DNA of 64,000 nucleotides. Origin: Rhizobium sp. 11515TR. Its GTDB lineage: Bacteria; Pseudomonadota; Alphaproteobacteria; Rhizobiales; Rhizobiaceae. The notes under the pieces are model-generated. The model saw only the letters and a program-made list of their open reading frames with translations. It had not been told where the DNA came from and searched no databases. Position numbers and translations under genes: made by a program. The DNA lies in assembly GCF_002277895.1 (NCBI RefSeq), contig NZ_CP022998.1, positions 1,035,501 to 1,099,500 on the forward strand. The letters are read 5' to 3'. Shown here piece by piece: positions 44,814 to 54,807 of this stretch. The stretch's first letter is position 1. Each line of letters starts with the position of its first letter.

Positions 44814-45704
44814 ATGCCGGAATTACCAGAGGTCGAAACCGTCAGACGAGGCCTTGCGCCTTCCATGGAAGGTGCGGTTCTCAAGGAATTGGAGCTGCGC
44901 CGCAACGATCTGCGCTTTCCTTTCCCCGCCGATTTCGCTGAGGCCGTTTCGGGCCGCGGCATCGCGTCGCTGTCGCGCCGCGCCAAATACCTGCTGATCG
45001 ATCTCGACGATGGCCAGACGATCGTCGCGCATCTCGGCATGTCCGGTTCGTTTCGGATTGAAGCCGGTCGGGAGGCGCAAATGCCGGGCGAATTTCATCA
45101 TCCCCGTTCCAAGGACGAGAAGCACGATCATGTAGTCTTCCATCTGGCGGGCGCCGGCGGTGATGCGCGCGTCATCTACAATGACCCGCGTCGCTTTGGC
45201 TTCATGGACATGGTCCGGCGCGCCGAGATGGCCAACCATCCCTTCTTCCGTGATCTCGGGCCTGAACCCACGGGCAATGAACTCGATGCCGATTATCTGG
45301 CTAAGCGTTTCGCCGGCAAGGCGCAGCCGCTGAAGAGCGCGCTGCTGGATCAGAAGAACATTGCCGGTCTCGGCAATATATATGTATGTGAAGCATTGTG
45401 GCGCTCCCACCTGTCGCCATTGCGCGCCGCCGGCACGCTGGTTACGGATGCGGGCAAACCGACAGAAGCGCTGCTGGCGCTGGTCGAGGCGATCCGCGAG
45501 GTCATTGCCGATGCGATAGCCGCAGGCGGCTCGTCGCTGCGTGACCATATCCAGACGGACGGTTCGCTCGGCTATTTCCAGCATTCCTTTTCCGTCTATG
45601 ATCGTGAAAGCCAGCCTTGCGGTACGCCCGGTTGCGGCGGTACGGTCAGTCGCATCGTCCAGGCGGGGCGCTCTTCTTTCTACTGCGCTTCCTGCCAAGG
45701 CTGA
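44814..45704 (+). CDS. mutM: Formamidopyrimidine-DNA glycosylase
   Basis: 296 aa. [14 protein letters not shown] places the catalytic Pro2 and Glu3; Lys in SRRAKYLL, the H2TH segment [20 protein letters not shown] and the C-terminal zinc finger ([28 protein letters not shown], four Cys) are intact. Excises 8-oxoguanine and formamidopyrimidines from DNA. Followed by the enoyl-CoA hydratase gene after a short tandem repeat. Confidence 0.97.
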   Translation: MPELPEVETVRRGLAPSMEGAVLKELELRRNDLRFPFPADFAEAVSGRGIASLSRRAKYLLIDLDDGQTIVAHLGMSGSFRIEAGREAQMPGEFHHPRSKDEKHDHVVFHLAGAGGDARVIYNDPRRFGFMDMVRRAEMANHPFFRDLGPEPTGNELDADYLAKRFAGKAQPLKSALLDQKNIAGLGNIYVCEALWRSHLSPLRAAGTLVTDAGKPTEALLALVEAIREVIADAIAAGGSSLRDHIQTDGSLGYFQHSFSVYDRESQPCGTPGCGGTVSRIVQAGRSSFYCASCQG

Positions 45705-45709
45705 TTGAA

Positions 45710-45745
45710 GGGCCAAAGCTGGTAAAAGGGCCGAGGCTGGTAAAA
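45710..45745 (+). repeat. Two-copy 18-bp tandem repeat
   Basis: GGGCCAAAGCTGGTAAAA (45710-45727) is followed at once by GGGCCGAGGCTGGTAAAA (45728-45745), differing at two positions. It fills the gap between mutM and the next start codon, so a length change here would alter the leader of the enoyl-CoA hydratase gene. Confidence 0.85.
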
Positions 45746-45756
45746 GGGAGAGAGAC

Positions 45757-46530
45757 GTGACTTACGAAACCCTTATCGTCGAAACACATGGGGCCGTCGG
45801 TCTCATCAGGATTAATCGGCCGCAGGCGCTGAATGCGCTGAATTCTACGGTCCTCTCCGAATTAAAGCAGGCCTATGCCGCTTTTCATCTCGATGATGCC
45901 ATCGGCGCGATCGTGCTCACCGGCTCGGAAAAGGCCTTTGCCGCCGGCGCCGACATCAAGGAAATGCAGTCGCTCGATTTCGTCGGCGCTTACAAGAATG
46001 ACTTCTTCGGCGGCTGGGCCGAGATCGCCAATGCCCGCAAGCCCGTTATCGCGGCGGTCAGTGGCTTCGCGCTCGGCGGCGGCTGCGAGGTGGCGATGAT
46101 GTGCGATTTCATCATCGCCTCGGAGACCGCCAAATTCGGCCAGCCGGAAATCACGCTCGGCGTCATCCCTGGCATGGGCGGCTCGCAGCGTCTCACGCGC
46201 GCGGTCGGGAAGGCGAAGGCGATGGACCTAGTGTTAACAGGCCGGATGATGGATGCGGCGGAGGCAGAGCGTTCGGGCTTGGTGGCGCGTGTCGTGCCGG
46301 CGGACAAGCTCCTAGACGAAGCGCTGGCCGCCGCCGCCAAGATCGCATCGCTATCCCGGCCCTCGGTGCTGATGGCCAAGGAAGCGGTCAACCGCGCTTT
46401 CGAAACCACGCTTGAGGAGGGGTTGCGTTTCGAGCGCCGCCTGTTCCATAGCCTGTTTGCCACAGAGGATCAGAAGGAGGGCATGGCGGCCTTCGTCGAG
46501 AAGCGCAAGCCGTCCTTCAAGAACCGCTAA
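45757..46530 (+). CDS. Enoyl-CoA hydratase
   Basis: 257 aa crotonase family. GTG start at 45757 with GGGAG upstream. Oxyanion-hole segments [12 protein letters not shown] and [19 protein letters not shown], and the catalytic pair in [20 protein letters not shown] (both Glu present). Hydrates trans-2-enoyl-CoA in fatty acid oxidation; short-chain specificity likely. Same direction as mutM, 52 bp after it. Confidence 0.94.
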   Translation: MTYETLIVETHGAVGLIRINRPQALNALNSTVLSELKQAYAAFHLDDAIGAIVLTGSEKAFAAGADIKEMQSLDFVGAYKNDFFGGWAEIANARKPVIAAVSGFALGGGCEVAMMCDFIIASETAKFGQPEITLGVIPGMGGSQRLTRAVGKAKAMDLVLTGRMMDAAEAERSGLVARVVPADKLLDEALAAAAKIASLSRPSVLMAKEAVNRAFETTLEEGLRFERRLFHSLFATEDQKEGMAAFVEKRKPSFKNR

Positions 46531-46573
46531 GGGGCGGGATTCAGGAATTACGCGGGTTTGGCGAGAATCCGCG

Positions 46574-46602
46574 TTGACGCCGCGGCTCATTCCGGTTATA
46601 TG
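46574..46602 (+). promoter_or_regulatory. Promoter candidate for rpsT
   Basis: TTGACG (46574-46579) and TATATG (46597-46602) with a 17-bp spacer, 120 bp upstream of rpsT. Spacing is ideal; the -10 is 4/6. Confidence 0.55.
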
Positions 46603-46723
46603 CCCGCCACAGTTTGGAAAGCCGCTCTGGTTTTCCGCAATTGCTCCCGCATTGCTGGATGAAGTGGCCGCAGGGCCCGCGCTGCAACGATGGAGTTTTG
46701 TTCGAATTCTAAGAGAGGCATAC

Positions 46724-46999
46724 ATGGCCAATACTACCTCGGCGAAAAAAGCGACCCGCAAGATCGCCCGCCGCACCGATGTCAACAAGGCTCGTCGCTC
46801 GCGCGTTCGCACGTTCGTTCGCCAGGTCGAAGAAGCCATCGCATCGGGTGATGCAGATCGCGCAAAGGCAGCTTTCGTTGCTGCTCAGCCGGAACTGGCT
46901 CGCGCAGCAACCAAGGGCGTCCTGCACGCCAACACCGCTTCCCGCAAGGTTTCGCGTCTTGCCAAGCGTGTGAAGGCCCTTTCGGCCCCGACTGCATAA
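46724..46999 (+). CDS. rpsT: 30S ribosomal protein S20
   Basis: 91 aa, [20 protein letters not shown] at the N-terminus, Lys/Arg-rich throughout, with the typical three-helix pattern ([40 protein letters not shown]). Binds 16S rRNA. It is monocistronic, with a promoter candidate upstream and a terminator 31 bp downstream. rpsT preceding dnaA is the usual rhizobial order. Confidence 0.98.
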   Translation: MANTTSAKKATRKIARRTDVNKARRSRVRTFVRQVEEAIASGDADRAKAAFVAAQPELARAATKGVLHANTASRKVSRLAKRVKALSAPTA

Positions 47000-47030
47000 T
47001 CTTTCGTTAACGATTTAATCGTTAGAGTTA

Positions 47031-47056
47031 AGCCCGGCCCTCGCGCCGGGCTTTTT
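47031..47056 (+). terminator. Rho-independent terminator after rpsT
   Basis: AGCCCGGC (47031-47038) and GCCGGGCT (47045-47052), perfect 8-bp stem, 6-nt loop, followed by TTTT. A second inverted repeat, TAACGAT/ATCGTTA with a TTA centre (47008-47024), lies between it and the rpsT stop. Confidence 0.92.
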
Positions 47057-47870
47057 GGATTCGGCCAAAAAAATGCCGCATTGCCAAAAACGACCGGCCG
47101 ATCATGTCAGTGACGTGACAGAAATATACCTTTGGAAACAAAGAGTTGCGGCAGGATATCCCAGCGCTGGGTGATCTGCATGACGCATTGCCGGCTCACA
47201 ACTGAGTCAAGGGATTTTTTATTTTTTTTCTTTTGAAAGCTGTGGGAATCGCGTTCGGCAGGAATCTCTTTGATTCAACAGCGATTCTTTTTTGAAGGGC
47301 TTGTGACAGTCAAAAATGGCCTCCGGAGTCAATGGCCGCCTCTTAATTTTGTGTAAAATTCATCGTTGATATCTGCCTTCGATCCTGCCTAAATGGATTT
47401 CAACAAGGGGCGCGGATTTCACCTTAAACGGCTTCGGCAAACACCGTCACGTATGGCGGTGGAGGTGGTTTTGTCTCTTGTGACGGAGCAGTTCAGTTCC
47501 GTTTTTTCAAACAGTTGACGAGTAAGAACCGGAAGCGGCGACGCTTGCGGAACGAGGAAGCTTGTCTGTCCTTTGCGGCCCAAATCATTGGCGCGGCTGC
47601 GGGGAGGGGAGAAAAATTGACAGCCATTGGAGCGGTCAGTCGGAGTACGAGGGCCGATTGATGCTCCGGTTACAGACGCCGGGACGAAGACTGCTTTAAA
47701 GAGCGGTTTTTGCCACAGTGTTCCTGTAAAGCCCGCTGGCCGGGCGTGGTTGATGAACCGGTATGCGGCGCAGCTTGGACAACGAGCGTGATCGTCATGC
47801 CATGGCGAAGAACCAAGGGCGGCAGTGATGTGCTCCCGCCCTATAAAGAGACTGTGGAAGGCGGCACTAT
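47057..47870 (+). promoter_or_regulatory. Long dnaA upstream region with clustered GANTC sites
   Basis: No credible gene is present in these 814 bp. Six GANTC sites lie at 47204, 47246, 47262, 47272, 47283 and 47326 (127 bp), one more at 47058 and none after 47330. A CtrA-like sequence, TTAA-N7-TAAA (47343-47357, one mismatch to TTAA-N7-TTAA), follows at once. Other marks are a T-rich run (47215-47233) and the palindrome CCCAGCGCTGGG (47160-47171). I see no TTATCCACA-type DnaA boxes, so this is a promoter/leader rather than a clear origin. Confidence 0.65.
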
Positions 47871-49421
47871 ATGCAGATACATACGAGGGCGACGGGTGCG
47901 TTGGAAAATGGGGACAATGCGCAGGCGTTCGGTGCGGTTTGCTTAGAAGCGGCGGGGGAAAAGGGTGACGTGGCGCAAAGTAACTTGTTCGAGCGCGTCA
48001 GCGCGCGCTTGAAGGCTCAGGTCGGACCCGATGTCTATGCCAGCTGGTTTGCGCGGCTCAAGCTTCATTCGGTATCGAAGAGCGTCGTTCGCCTTACGGT
48101 CCCGACGACATTTCTGAAGTCCTGGATCAACAATCGCTATCTCGATCTCATCACCAGCCTGTTCCAGGCGGAAGATGCCGAGATCCTCAAAGTCGAAATT
48201 CTGGTGCGCACCGCGACCCGGCAGGGCGTGAAGCCATGCGCCGACGAGCAGCCGGCGGTGCCGGATCAAGCTGCTGTCGCGCCGATCCGTCGCGCCATCG
48301 CCCAGCCGGCGGGCCAGGTCGTTGCCCAGGCCGTGAGTGCAGCTGCGGCTGCGCGGCCTGCAACGGCAGGTTCGCCGCTGTTCGGGTCTCCGCTCGATTC
48401 CCGCTTTACCTTCGATACGTTCGTCGAAGGCAGCTCGAACCGTGTCAGCCTGGCCGCTGCGAAGACCATCGCCGAAGCTGGCTCCGGCGCCGTGCGTTTC
48501 AATCCGCTCTTCGTCCATGCGACTGTTGGTCTCGGCAAGACACATCTGCTGCAGGCGATCGCCAATGCAGCGGTGCAGAACCCGCGCGGCCTGCGTGTCG
48601 TCTATCTGACGGCGGAATACTTCATGTGGCGCTTCGCAACCGCGATCCGCGATAATGACGCGCTGACGCTGAAGGACTCGCTGCGCAATATCGACCTGCT
48701 CATCATCGACGACATGCAGTTCCTGCAGGGCAAGATGATCCAGCACGAATTCTGCCACTTGCTGAACATGCTGCTCGACAGCGCCAAGCAGGTCGTCGTC
48801 GCCGCCGATCGTGCTCCCTGGGAGCTGGAATCGCTCGACCCGCGCGTGCGTTCGCGCCTGCAGGGCGGCGTGGCGATCGAAGTCGAGGCGCCGGACTACG
48901 AAATGCGCCTTGAAATCCTCAAGCGCCGTCTCGATGCTGCCCGTCAGGACGATCCGTCGCTGGAAATCCCGGCCGAAATACTCTCGCATGTCGCCCGCAA
49001 CGTCACCGCCAGCGGCCGTGAGCTGGAAGGAGCCTTCAACCAGCTCATCTTTCGCCGCTCCTTCGAGCCGAACCTTACGGTCGAGCGCGTCGACGAACTG
49101 CTGGCGCATCTGGTCGGCTCCGGCGAACCACGCCGCGTCCGCATCGAGGACATCCAGCGCATCGTCGCCCGCCACTATAATGTGTCGCGCCAGGAACTGG
49201 TTTCGAACCGCCGTACGCGCGTCATCGTCAAGCCGCGCCAGATCGCCATGTATTTGTCGAAGACGCTGACGCCGCGCTCCTTCCCGGAAATCGGTCGCCG
49301 CTTCGGTGGCCGCGATCATACGACAGTGCTGCATGCCGTGCGCAAGATCGAGGAACTGATCTCTGGTGACAGCAAGCTGTCGCACGAGATCGAGCTGCTG
49401 AAGCGCCTCATCAACGAGTAG
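47871..49421 (+). CDS. dnaA: Chromosomal replication initiator protein DnaA
   Basis: 516 aa from the ATG at 47871 (GGAAGG upstream). Domain I starts at [23 protein letters not shown] (about residues 38-60); domain II is the Ala-rich linker (residues 120-165); the AAA+ domain has Walker [17 protein letters not shown] and Walker [14 protein letters not shown]; domain IV ends with the DnaA-box signature [18 protein letters not shown]. The first 35 residues are poorly conserved, so a later start is possible. Unwinds oriC and loads helicase. A strong terminator follows. Confidence 0.97.
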   Translation: MQIHTRATGALENGDNAQAFGAVCLEAAGEKGDVAQSNLFERVSARLKAQVGPDVYASWFARLKLHSVSKSVVRLTVPTTFLKSWINNRYLDLITSLFQAEDAEILKVEILVRTATRQGVKPCADEQPAVPDQAAVAPIRRAIAQPAGQVVAQAVSAAAAARPATAGSPLFGSPLDSRFTFDTFVEGSSNRVSLAAAKTIAEAGSGAVRFNPLFVHATVGLGKTHLLQAIANAAVQNPRGLRVVYLTAEYFMWRFATAIRDNDALTLKDSLRNIDLLIIDDMQFLQGKMIQHEFCHLLNMLLDSAKQVVVAADRAPWELESLDPRVRSRLQGGVAIEVEAPDYEMRLEILKRRLDAARQDDPSLEIPAEILSHVARNVTASGRELEGAFNQLIFRRSFEPNLTVERVDELLAHLVGSGEPRRVRIEDIQRIVARHYNVSRQELVSNRRTRVIVKPRQIAMYLSKTLTPRSFPEIGRRFGGRDHTTVLHAVRKIEELISGDSKLSHEIELLKRLINE

Positions 49422-49450
49422 GCTGAGTGATCGGCATTCTTCCGTGTTTC

Positions 49451-49482
49451 ACGGCCGGCCTCACCGCCGGCCGTTTTCTTTG
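49451..49482 (+). terminator. Rho-independent terminator after dnaA
   Basis: ACGGCCGGC (49451-49459) pairs with GCCGGCCGT (49466-49474), 9-bp perfect stem and 6-nt loop, followed by TTTTCTTT. About 30 bp after the dnaA stop. Confidence 0.93.
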
Positions 49483-49544
49483 AGCTATCCATCGACTAGA
49501 CGCTGTGCAGATGCGGCTGGCATCCGAAAGGCCGAAGCCGATCT

Positions 49545-50441
49545 CTACGCCGGCGGCGTCGTGCGCGATACCTCGGAAAATAACCAGGCGCGCAGGGCCG
49601 CGATGGCCGGCCTTTCCAGCGCACCCGGCTGATAGACGAGATGATAGGCAAGCGCGCTCGCAAATCCGGTCGGGAAGGGCGCAATGAGCGTGCCGTCAAG
49701 CAACTCCTGCTCCACGAAGGACCGGCGCATCAGCGCGATGCCGAGGCCCGCCTTCATGGCGTGATAAGCGCCCATGCCATCGGTGAAGACCGGCCCGTGC
49801 ATGGCATCCACCCGCGTGGCGCCGACCGCCTTCAGCCAGAGCTCCCAGTCGCGCCGATAGACATCGTGTATCAGCGTCAGGCCGGCCAGGTCATCGACAG
49901 CGGGAGAGGGGCCAAGCGCGGCTGCCATTTCCGGCGTGCAGACCGGCACATATTCATCATCGAGAAATCTCTCGCTTGCCAGTCCCTCGTAGCCGCCGAG
50001 GCCGTGGCGGATGGCAATGTCGATCCCATCCCGCTGGAAATCCATCATGCGATAGGAGGCGCTGATGCGCAGGTCGATATCGGGATGGGCCTCCTCGAAG
50101 CGCCGCAGCCGCGGCACCAGCCAGTGCGTGGCAAAGCCGGCGGTGCACGTAAGGGTCAGCACCGTATCCTTGGCGCGCATGGCCAGCGCCGAAGTTGCTT
50201 CGCGGATAAGGCGGAATGCCGTTCGCATCGTCGCGAAATATTCAGCGCCTTCACTCGTCAGCGCCAGGCTGCGGGCTCGCCGCTCGAAAAGGCGCACGCC
50301 GAGCGCGCTTTCGAGGTCGCGGATCTGCAGGCTGATGGCGCCTGGCGTCACATGCAGCTCGTTTGCAGCCAGCGTCATGCTGAGATGCCGGGCGGAGGCT
50401 TCGAAGGCGCGTAGCGCCGAAAGGGATGGCAGTTGATCCAT
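49545..50441 (-). CDS. LysR family regulator, GcvA-like
   Basis: 298 aa. MDQLPSLSALRAFEASARHLSMTLAANELHVTPGAISLQIRDLESALGVRLFERRARSL is the GcvA/AmpR-type HTH. The effector domain has ITCTAGFATHWLVPRLRRFEEAHPDIDLRI. It is divergent from an EamA transporter at 50597 (155-bp gap) and likely controls it. The AT-rich gap contains several candidate T-N11-A sites. Confidence 0.92.
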   Translation of the reverse strand: MDQLPSLSALRAFEASARHLSMTLAANELHVTPGAISLQIRDLESALGVRLFERRARSLALTSEGAEYFATMRTAFRLIREATSALAMRAKDTVLTLTCTAGFATHWLVPRLRRFEEAHPDIDLRISASYRMMDFQRDGIDIAIRHGLGGYEGLASERFLDDEYVPVCTPEMAAALGPSPAVDDLAGLTLIHDVYRRDWELWLKAVGATRVDAMHGPVFTDGMGAYHAMKAGLGIALMRRSFVEQELLDGTLIAPFPTGFASALAYHLVYQPGALERPAIAALRAWLFSEVSRTTPPA

Positions 50442-50596
50442 GACGATTGAGCTCAGCTAAACCATGATTTGAAAAAGACTCGTTTGCCAGAGGCTCGATA
50501 TAGCGAGATTATTCCAGCAATGCCGATGGTTGGCAATCATGTCGCGGTTGGCCACCAATAAGCAAAACTCAATCAGCTGATGCTGGAGATGATCAG

Positions 50597-51520
50597 ATGG
50601 CACAGAAATCCATGGGCGCGGTCGAATGGAGCATGCTGGTGGGGCTATCCATTCTGTGGGGCGGCTCCTTCCTGTTCAACGGCATTCTGGTGCGCGAACT
50701 GCCGCCCTTCACCATCGTCACCGCGCGCGTCGCACTTGCCGCCATCGCCTTGCATGTCATCGCGCGCGCCACCGGCCATGCGATGCCGAAAGACGGCAAG
50801 GCCTGGCTCGCCTTCTTCGGCATGGGCTTCCTCAACAATGTCATTCCCTTCCTGCTGATCGTCTGGGGCCAGACACATATTGCCAGCGGGCTTGCCTCGA
50901 TCCTCAACGCCACCACGCCGCTCTTCGCCGTCGTTGTCGCCCATTTTCTGACGGAGGATGAGAAGATGACCGGCAACCGCCTGATCGGCGTCATCGTCGG
51001 CTTTGTCGGCGTGGCCTTGATGATCGGCCCGTCGGTGCTGGCAAGCCTTGGCTCTAACGTGCTGGCGCAGCTTGCCGTGCTGGGTGCCGCCTTCAGCTAT
51101 TCGCTCGCCGGCATATTCGGCCGCCGCTTTCGTCGCATGGGGCTGGCGCCGATCATTCCTGCTGCAGGTCAGGTTAGGGGTTCCGCCATCCTGTTGCTGC
51201 CGATCGCGCTCTTCGTCGATCGCCCCTGGACGCTGACAATGCCTTCGACCGAAGCCTGGCTGGCGCTTTTAGGCCTGGCCATCCTGTCGACCGCCATTGC
51301 CTATGTGCTGTTCTTCCGCATCCTGGCGACGGCAGGCGCCACCAATCTGATGCTGGTAACCTTCCTGATTCCCGTCAGCGCCATCCTGCTCGGCGCGCTC
51401 GTTCTCGGCGAAAGCCTGCAGCCGAAGCATTTTATCGGCATGGCGCTGATCGCGGTTGGCCTTGCCGCAATCGATGGACGGCTCTTCACCCTCCCTTTGA
51501 GGGGGAGGGTCGGCACGTAG
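50597..51520 (+). CDS. EamA/DMT family transporter
   Basis: 307 aa, ten hydrophobic helices, EamA repeats at residues 10-140 and 155-295 (VGLSILWGGSFLFNGILVRELPPFTIVTARVALAA; IAYVLFFRILATAGATNLMLVTFLIPVSAILLGALVLGESLQ). The last dozen codons (FTLPLRGRVGT) and the stop lie inside a palindromic repeat, so the C-terminus was probably replaced by repeat sequence. Substrate unknown. Confidence 0.88.
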   Translation: MAQKSMGAVEWSMLVGLSILWGGSFLFNGILVRELPPFTIVTARVALAAIALHVIARATGHAMPKDGKAWLAFFGMGFLNNVIPFLLIVWGQTHIASGLASILNATTPLFAVVVAHFLTEDEKMTGNRLIGVIVGFVGVALMIGPSVLASLGSNVLAQLAVLGAAFSYSLAGIFGRRFRRMGLAPIIPAAGQVRGSAILLLPIALFVDRPWTLTMPSTEAWLALLGLAILSTAIAYVLFFRILATAGATNLMLVTFLIPVSAILLGALVLGESLQPKHFIGMALIAVGLAAIDGRLFTLPLRGRVGT

Positions 51521-51620
51521 TGCTGGGGTGGGGTGATCTGTTTGGAACTGAAGACTCAATTTGTGTCTTCGGCAGTCACCCTCCGCTGCTTTGCGGCGAC
51601 CTCCCCTCAAGAAGGGAGGT
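51488..51620. repeat. Intergenic palindromic repeat element
   Basis: ACCCTCCC (51488-51495) pairs with GGGAGGGT (51503-51510), and ACCTCCC (51599-51605) with GGGAGGT (51614-51620). Between these are CTCCGCTGCTTTGCGG-like sequences that recur in rhizobial genomes. It fills the gap between the convergent EamA and hemW genes and supplies the stop codon of the former. Confidence 0.72.
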
Positions 51621-51622
51621 AG

Positions 51623-52825
51623 TCAGCAGGCGAGATCGGCGACGACCGAGTCGAGAACCAGCATTCCCGCCGGCGTGCAGCGCAGGCGGGAATTGCCGAT
51701 CCGCTCTATGAAACCGTGTTCCAGTAAAAACGCCTCGCGCTGCGGATCGGGATCGCGCCCAGACAGTTGCTGCCAGCGGGCGAGGTCGACGCCCTCCCGC
51801 AGCCGAAGGCCCATCAGCAGCAATTCGTCAGCCTGCTCGTCGAACCCAAGCATTTCCTGGTCGACCATGCCGTGGCCGTCGCGCTCGACCATTTCGAGCC
51901 AGCTCTCGGGCTTGCGTTCCGTGGCTGTCGCCAGCTTCTGCGGGCCTCTGGTCAGGCGGCCGTGAGCGCCGGGGCCGATGCCGGCATAGTCGCCATAGCG
52001 CCAATAGGTGAGGTTGTGCCGGCTTTCGGCGCCTGGACGCGCGTGATTGGAAACCTCATAGGCCGGCATGCCCTCGCGCTCGGTGATCTCCTGCGTCGCT
52101 TCATAGAGCAGCGCCGATTGATCGCCATCGGGCACGATCAGCTTGCCGGCCTTGTGCAGGCCGTAGAAGGACGTGCCTTCCTCGATCGTCAACTGATAAA
52201 GCGAGAGGTGATCGACCGCATAGGAAATCGCTTGCCGCAGCTCGCGCTCCCATTCCTCGACGGTCTGGTTCGGGCGGGCATAGATGAGGTCGAAGGACAT
52301 GCGCGGGAAAATCTCGCGCGCCAGTCTGATCGCCTTCAGCGCATCCTCGACATTGTGCAGACGTCCGAGGAATTTCAGGTCGGGGTCGTTCAGCGCCTGC
52401 ACGCCCATCGACACGCGATTAACGCCGGCGGCGCGATAGCCGCGAAAGCGCTCCGCTTCGACGCTGGACGGATTGGCTTCCATGGTGATCTCGATACCAT
52501 CAGGCACATGCCATGTCCTGGCAATACCATCGAGCACCGCACCGACTGTTTCCGGCTTCATCAGCGACGGCGTGCCGCCGCCGAGGAAGACACTGGTGAC
52601 GGTCTTCGGGCCGCTGATCATCCGCATTGTCGCCATTTCCTTCAGAAAGGCGGCGGCGAAGCGTTCCTGATCGACAGGCTGGTGGCGGACATGGCTGTTG
52701 AAATCGCAGTAGGGACATTTGGCCGCGCAAAAGGGCCAATGCACATACACGCCGAAACCGGGTTCGCCGGTATCGGGCAGCAATTGCGCGCCGTGCATCA
52801 GATCCTGTGTGTCCACGATTTCCAC
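51623..52825 (-). CDS. hemW: Radical SAM heme chaperone HemW
   Basis: 400 aa. GFGVYVHWPFCAAKCPYCDFNSH holds the CxxxCxxC iron-sulfur motif (about residues 32-39), VFLGGGTPSLM and ITMEANPSSVEAERFRGYRAAGVNRVSMGVQAL are radical-SAM segments, and the C-terminal HemN_C domain follows. The extra Cys of true coproporphyrinogen oxidase HemN is absent, so heme delivery is the better call. rdgB is 9 bp upstream in the same operon. Confidence 0.93.
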   Translation of the reverse strand: MEIVDTQDLMHGAQLLPDTGEPGFGVYVHWPFCAAKCPYCDFNSHVRHQPVDQERFAAAFLKEMATMRMISGPKTVTSVFLGGGTPSLMKPETVGAVLDGIARTWHVPDGIEITMEANPSSVEAERFRGYRAAGVNRVSMGVQALNDPDLKFLGRLHNVEDALKAIRLAREIFPRMSFDLIYARPNQTVEEWERELRQAISYAVDHLSLYQLTIEEGTSFYGLHKAGKLIVPDGDQSALLYEATQEITEREGMPAYEVSNHARPGAESRHNLTYWRYGDYAGIGPGAHGRLTRGPQKLATATERKPESWLEMVERDGHGMVDQEMLGFDEQADELLLMGLRLREGVDLARWQQLSGRDPDPQREAFLLEHGFIERIGNSRLRCTPAGMLVLDSVVADLAC

Positions 52826-52834
52826 GGGATTAGC

Positions 52835-53479
52835 TTACGCCTCCAGGCAGGTTTCGACAAAGATCTTGAAGGCGCGGGCGCGATGCGAGAGCGCCTGCTC
52901 GTCGCCGGGCTTCCAGCCATGCTTCTGCTCAGCGCTCATTTCGCCGAATGTGGTCTCGTATCCCTTGGGCTGGAAGACCGGGTCGTAGCCGAAGCCCTGG
53001 CTGCCGCGTGGCGGCCAGACGACGGTGCCTTCCACATCGCCGCGGAAAAGTTCGGTATGCCCATCCGGCCAGGCAAGGCAAAGGACGCTGACGAAGCGCG
53101 CCGTGCGGCTCTCCGGTGTGGTGGCGCCGGCCTTCTCCAAGGCGGTTTCGACCTTCCGCATGGCCATGGCGAAGTCACGCGTCCCGTCAGCCGTCTCCGC
53201 CCAATTGGCCGTATAGACGCCGGGATCGCCGCCAAGCGCATCGATGACCAGACCGGAATCGTCCGAGAGTGCCGGCAGGCCGGAGGCATTGGCGGAGGCA
53301 AGCGCCTTGATCGCAGCATTTTCCTCGAAGGTCGTGCCCGTTTCGTCCGGTTCGATGAAGTTGAGATCGGCTGCGGACTTGGCTGTAAAGCCGAGCGGCC
53401 CGATGAGATCGCGGATTTCCTGGATCTTGCCGGCATTGTGGCTGGCAACGACGATGGTCTTGGTCTCGAGCTTGCGCAT
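52835..53479 (-). CDS. rdgB: RdgB/HAM1 family non-canonical purine NTP pyrophosphatase
   Basis: 214 aa from the ATG at 53479 (AGGA 7 bp upstream); another ATG at 53494 overlaps the preceding stop and is possible. [12 protein letters not shown] (residues 11-22), [24 protein letters not shown] and ...[14 protein letters not shown] are the diagnostic motifs. Hydrolyses dITP and XTP to keep them out of DNA. Confidence 0.95.
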   Translation of the reverse strand: MRKLETKTIVVASHNAGKIQEIRDLIGPLGFTAKSAADLNFIEPDETGTTFEENAAIKALASANASGLPALSDDSGLVIDALGGDPGVYTANWAETADGTRDFAMAMRKVETALEKAGATTPESRTARFVSVLCLAWPDGHTELFRGDVEGTVVWPPRGSQGFGYDPVFQPKGYETTFGEMSAEQKHGWKPGDEQALSHRARAFKIFVETCLEA

Positions 53480-53490
53480 GTGCTGTCCTG

Positions 53491-53907
53491 TCATAGGCCC
53501 CAGATGCGGGGTTCGGCGCATTCCAGGCTGTTGCCGGCCGGATCGCGGAAATAGATCGAACGGCCGCCATTCGGCCAGTGAAAATCGGCTTCGATATCGA
53601 CACCGGCAGCCTTCAGCCTCTCGGCCATGGCTTCGATCTCGTTGCCATCGACACGGAAGCAGACATGGCCATGACCCTTGGCCCCATGCGGCGGTACGGG
53701 CAGGGCGCCCGGCTCGTGCGGCTTGACCGTTTCTTCACTGTTGAAGATCAGGAGCACACCCGGCCCGCAGCGATAGAAGACATGACGGTTGCCGCCTCGC
53801 GATATCTTCTGCAGTCCGAGTATGCCGCCATAAAAGGCTTCGATGGCATCGAGATCGTCTGCATAGAGCGCGGTTTCAAGAACGCCTGCGAGGGCCGGGT
53901 CAGCCAT
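53491..53907 (-). CDS. VOC family protein
   Basis: 138 aa glyoxalase-fold protein: [26 protein letters not shown] in the first half and [54 protein letters not shown] in the second. Unlike many VOC proteins the first metal His is missing. It sits between rph and rdgB in the operon, 11 bp after rph. Role unknown. Confidence 0.87.
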   Translation of the reverse strand: MADPALAGVLETALYADDLDAIEAFYGGILGLQKISRGGNRHVFYRCGPGVLLIFNSEETVKPHEPGALPVPPHGAKGHGHVCFRVDGNEIEAMAERLKAAGVDIEADFHWPNGGRSIYFRDPAGNSLECAEPRIWGL

Positions 53908-53918
53908 TCAAGATATCC

Positions 53919-54635
53919 TCAGGCGATGGCCTGCTTTTGCAGCTCCACCAGTTCGGCGATACCGTTCTTGGCGAGGTGCATCAGTGTGGCGAATTCCTCT
54001 TCGCTGAAGGGGGCGCCCTCAGCTGTTCCCTGGATCTCGACGATGCCGCCCTTGCCAGTCATGACGAAATTGGCGTCGGTCTCGGCCGAAGAATCCTCGA
54101 GATAGTCGAGATCGATGACAGGCTGATCGGCAAAGATACCGCAGGAGATGGCGGCGATGTGATCCTTCAGCACGCGCTCGACCTTGACCATGTTGCGGCT
54201 TTCCATCCACTTCAGGCAGTCATAGAGCGCGATCCAGCCCCCTGTGATCGAGGCCGTGCGCGTGCCGCCATCGGCCTGGATGACGTCGCAGTCGACGGTG
54301 ATCTGGCGCTCGCCCAATTCCTTGAGGTCGACGACGGCGCGCAGCGACCGGCCGATAAGCCGCTGGATTTCCTGCGTGCGGCCGCCCTGCTTGCCGGCGG
54401 CGGCTTCGCGCTTCATGCGCTCGCCGGTCGCCCGCGGCAGCATGCCGTATTCCGCCGTGACCCAGCCCTTGCCGCTGTTGCGCAGCCATGGCGGCGTCTT
54501 GTCTTCCAGGCTTGCCGTGCAGAGCACATGCGTATCGCCGAATTTCACCAGGCAGGAGCCTTCCGCATGCTTGGAAAAATTGCGCTCGAACGACACCTTG
54601 CGCATCTGGTCGGTTTTTCTGCCTGAAGGCCGCAT
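53919..54635 (-). CDS. rph: Ribonuclease PH
   Basis: 238 aa. [41 protein letters not shown] is a typical RNase PH start; [24 protein letters not shown] and [21 protein letters not shown] hold phosphate-binding Arg residues. Phosphorolytic trimming of tRNA 3' ends. First gene of rph-VOC-rdgB-hemW. Divergent from hrcA, a usual alphaproteobacterial arrangement. Confidence 0.97.
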   Translation of the reverse strand: MRPSGRKTDQMRKVSFERNFSKHAEGSCLVKFGDTHVLCTASLEDKTPPWLRNSGKGWVTAEYGMLPRATGERMKREAAAGKQGGRTQEIQRLIGRSLRAVVDLKELGERQITVDCDVIQADGGTRTASITGGWIALYDCLKWMESRNMVKVERVLKDHIAAISCGIFADQPVIDLDYLEDSSAETDANFVMTGKGGIVEIQGTAEGAPFSEEEFATLMHLAKNGIAELVELQKQAIA

Positions 54636-54807
54636 TCCACTCTCCTGAAAGTTCGTTGACCGCTTCTACGACCCGCAGGCCGCTTTTGCAAAGGAAAAGC
54701 AGGCCGCAAAGCCGCTCGGCGGCAGCGGCGACATTTTTCCCTTTTGCCATTGCTAACTGAATGATTATATTTTGCCTAAGGCTCAACGGAATGGATCTGA
54801 CAGCGAA

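Noticed and set aside
47343..47357. Firm CtrA binding site
   Set aside because: One mismatch to TTAA-N7-TTAA in an AT-rich stretch; kept only as supporting detail for the GANTC cluster.
47057..47870. oriC at the dnaA locus
   Set aside because: No TTATCCACA-type boxes or AT-rich 13-mers were found; alphaproteobacterial origins are often elsewhere.
47710..47946. 78-codon open frame on the plus strand upstream of dnaA
   Set aside because: Composition (many Cys, Trp, Arg) and lack of a ribosome site look random; it overlaps the dnaA start in another frame.
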